Shown piece by piece: positions 12,398-12,964 of a stretch of DNA of 12,964 nt. The notes under the pieces are model-generated. The model saw nothing but the letters and a program-made list of their open reading frames with translations. It was not told the origin of the DNA and searched no databases. A program made the translations under genes and the position numbers. The stretch covers positions 71,755-84,718 of the forward strand of contig MU646816.1 of the NCBI GenBank assembly GCA_026770585.1. Direction: 5' to 3'. The stretch's first letter is position 1. The number at the start of each line of letters is the position of its first letter. Origin of the DNA: Baffinella frigidus (Eukaryota; Cryptophyceae; Cryptomonadales; Baffinellaceae).

Positions 12398-12802
12398 CTA
12401 CAGGCGGCGGACAGCAGGTATTTCGTTAACAAACACCACCTGTGGTGTTTGAAATAATTCAACACCCGCATCCAATCTGGCGTGGACGCCAGATTGGATG
12501 CGGGCAATAACCTCCAAAAGCAAGGTGTTTAGAGTCGTAAAACTGGCACGTAATTTCCCATTTGCCCAAACCGTGAGGGCTGGTGGGGATGTGGGTGACC
12601 GCTCAACAATCTGGCGGACCAAGAGAGCAGGAGAGGCCGTGCCCCCCCCCCCCGCCCCCCCCGGGCTCTTGAGCATTCCCCCTGGAGACGGGGGGACCCA
12701 TTCTTGGTCGAGGCTGTCCAGGTCCCATTCGTCTGGTGGAGGGTTGAGGGTTGAGGCGTCGGGCGAGGCCGATGAGTACACACTGTTGGACGTGACCAAC
12801 AT
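12398..12802 (-). CDS. Weak candidate ORF, unknown function
   Basis: 134 residues from an ATG. The N-terminal half is low-complexity and acidic/proline-rich (PPPDEWDLDSLDQEWVPPSP, then a glycine run from the C-tract at 12643-12661). The C-terminal half is more ordinary (FTTLNTLLLEVIARIQSGV). The coding sequence contains the 40-bp palindrome at 12465-12504, an unlikely thing for a conserved gene. I recognise no domain, and it is probably not a gene. Confidence 0.15.
   Translation of the reverse strand: MLVTSNSVYSSASPDASTLNPPPDEWDLDSLDQEWVPPSPGGMLKSPGGAGGGGTASPALLVRQIVERSPTSPPALTVWANGKLRASFTTLNTLLLEVIARIQSGVHARLDAGVELFQTPQVVFVNEIPAVRRL
12430..12451. repeat. Hairpin CAAACACCAC-ct-GTGGTGTTTG
   Basis: Perfect 10-bp arms with a two-base centre, 13 bp before a stronger palindrome. 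Confidence 0.8.
12465..12504. repeat. 40-bp palindrome, 19-bp perfect arms
   Basis: CCCGCATCCAATCTGGCGT, two bases GG, then the exact reverse complement. CTCTGGCGTGG at 12385-12395 repeats the centre. Uninterrupted palindromes of this length are usually unstable, so it is recent or maintained. Confidence 0.92.
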
Positions 12803-12928
12803 TCCCTGGTACGAATTGGACGTGACTTTGCATAGATGGACGCAGGCAGGCTGTCAACCGGCCTGACGTTAAGTCCTTTAGGTTCTTCGAGCTCCCAACA
12901 TAGGGCTCTTAAGCACCCCTCCTGGAGT
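12663..12928. repeat. GGGCTCTTRAGCA-CCTGGAG short repeat, two copies
   Basis: GGGCTCTTGAGCATTCCCCC-TGGAG at 12663-12686 recurs as GGGCTCTTAAGCACCCCTCC-TGGAG at 12903-12928. Between them, at 12787 and 12819, GTTGGACGTGAC and ATTGGACGTGAC repeat. Confidence 0.6.
12865..12906 (-). pseudogene. Dispersed repeat, copy 3; possible leucine-rich-repeat relic
   Basis: The minus strand reads YVGSSKNLKDLT in one frame, the same as in copies 1 and 2, but the upstream LQNxF part is absent. Only the 35-bp core is shared. Confidence 0.3.
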
Positions 12929-12964
12929 GGAGGGTGGAGGGTGGAGGGTGGAGGGTGGAGGGTG
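12924..12964 (+). repeat. GGAGGGT heptad array reaching the window edge
   Basis: Five or more exact GGAGGGT heptamers, cut by the end of the window. The seven-base period and GGG suggest another derivative of the telomere repeat. Confidence 0.85.

Noticed and set aside
12498-12866. 122-residue plus-strand frame
   Set aside because: Proline-rich because of the C-tract; it overlaps the equally weak minus-strand frame and has no recognisable domain.

Overview
The window reads as eukaryotic, gene-poor, repeat-dense nuclear DNA, probably subtelomeric or otherwise heterochromatic. The best clue to the organism is the plant/algal-type telomere heptamer (TTTAGGG/CCCTAAA). It occurs as several interstitial arrays in both orientations, alongside homogenised variants (TTTAGTG, TTTGGGG, TTGAGGG, TGGAGGG). 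This fits a green-lineage alga or another protist with the TTTAGGG repeat (for example chromerid, dinoflagellate or glaucophyte). The species cannot be named from this sequence. I see no bacterial operons, rRNA, tRNA or CRISPR array.

Layout. 1-2840: several copies of a roughly 115-135 bp TA-flanked miniature inverted-repeat element (family 1, ends CAGGGGTACCTCGCTCATAAG), mixed with GTAACGTGA repeats, a short CCCTAAA array and a 37-bp direct repeat that preserves the empty insertion site of one family-1 copy. 2995-3235: a degenerate TTTAGGG/TTTAGTG array. 3278-4628: a block bounded by 92-bp inverted repeats, containing another family-1 copy, a 140-bp CCACACGGTGG-ended element and three copies of a 29-46 bp ATG-containing repeat. 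4719-4903: an AT-rich element with 52-bp inverted ends and an extra third arm. 4940-6270: diverged repeats and an 88-bp foldback element. 6430-6610: a degenerate telomere-like array. 6714-7205: the only stretch whose translation looks like ordinary protein. 7182-9310: families 2 and 3, a 265-bp segmental duplication, and GC-rich repeat units separated by CCCTCAA/CCCTGAA heptads. 9308-9682: five tandem 75-bp repeats. 9778-9932: a TTTAGGG array. 10309-10745: three small inverted-repeat elements in a row. 11297-11500: a TTTGGGG/TTTAGGG array. 11646-11968: two more inverted-repeat elements. 12109-12964: a GTCAA-rich short repeat, strong hairpins, a weak ORF, a leucine-rich-repeat-like relic and a terminal GGAGGGT array.

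No gene is confidently annotated. Two ORFs (6792-7205 plus; 12398-12802 minus) are listed as low-confidence candidates, because introns and homology cannot be tested here. The main content is at least eight non-autonomous inverted-repeat families, none encoding a visible transposase, so any mobility would need enzymes supplied from elsewhere. Several are nested or fused to each other. One (family 1) has filled and empty sites in this same window, which shows TA target-site duplication.
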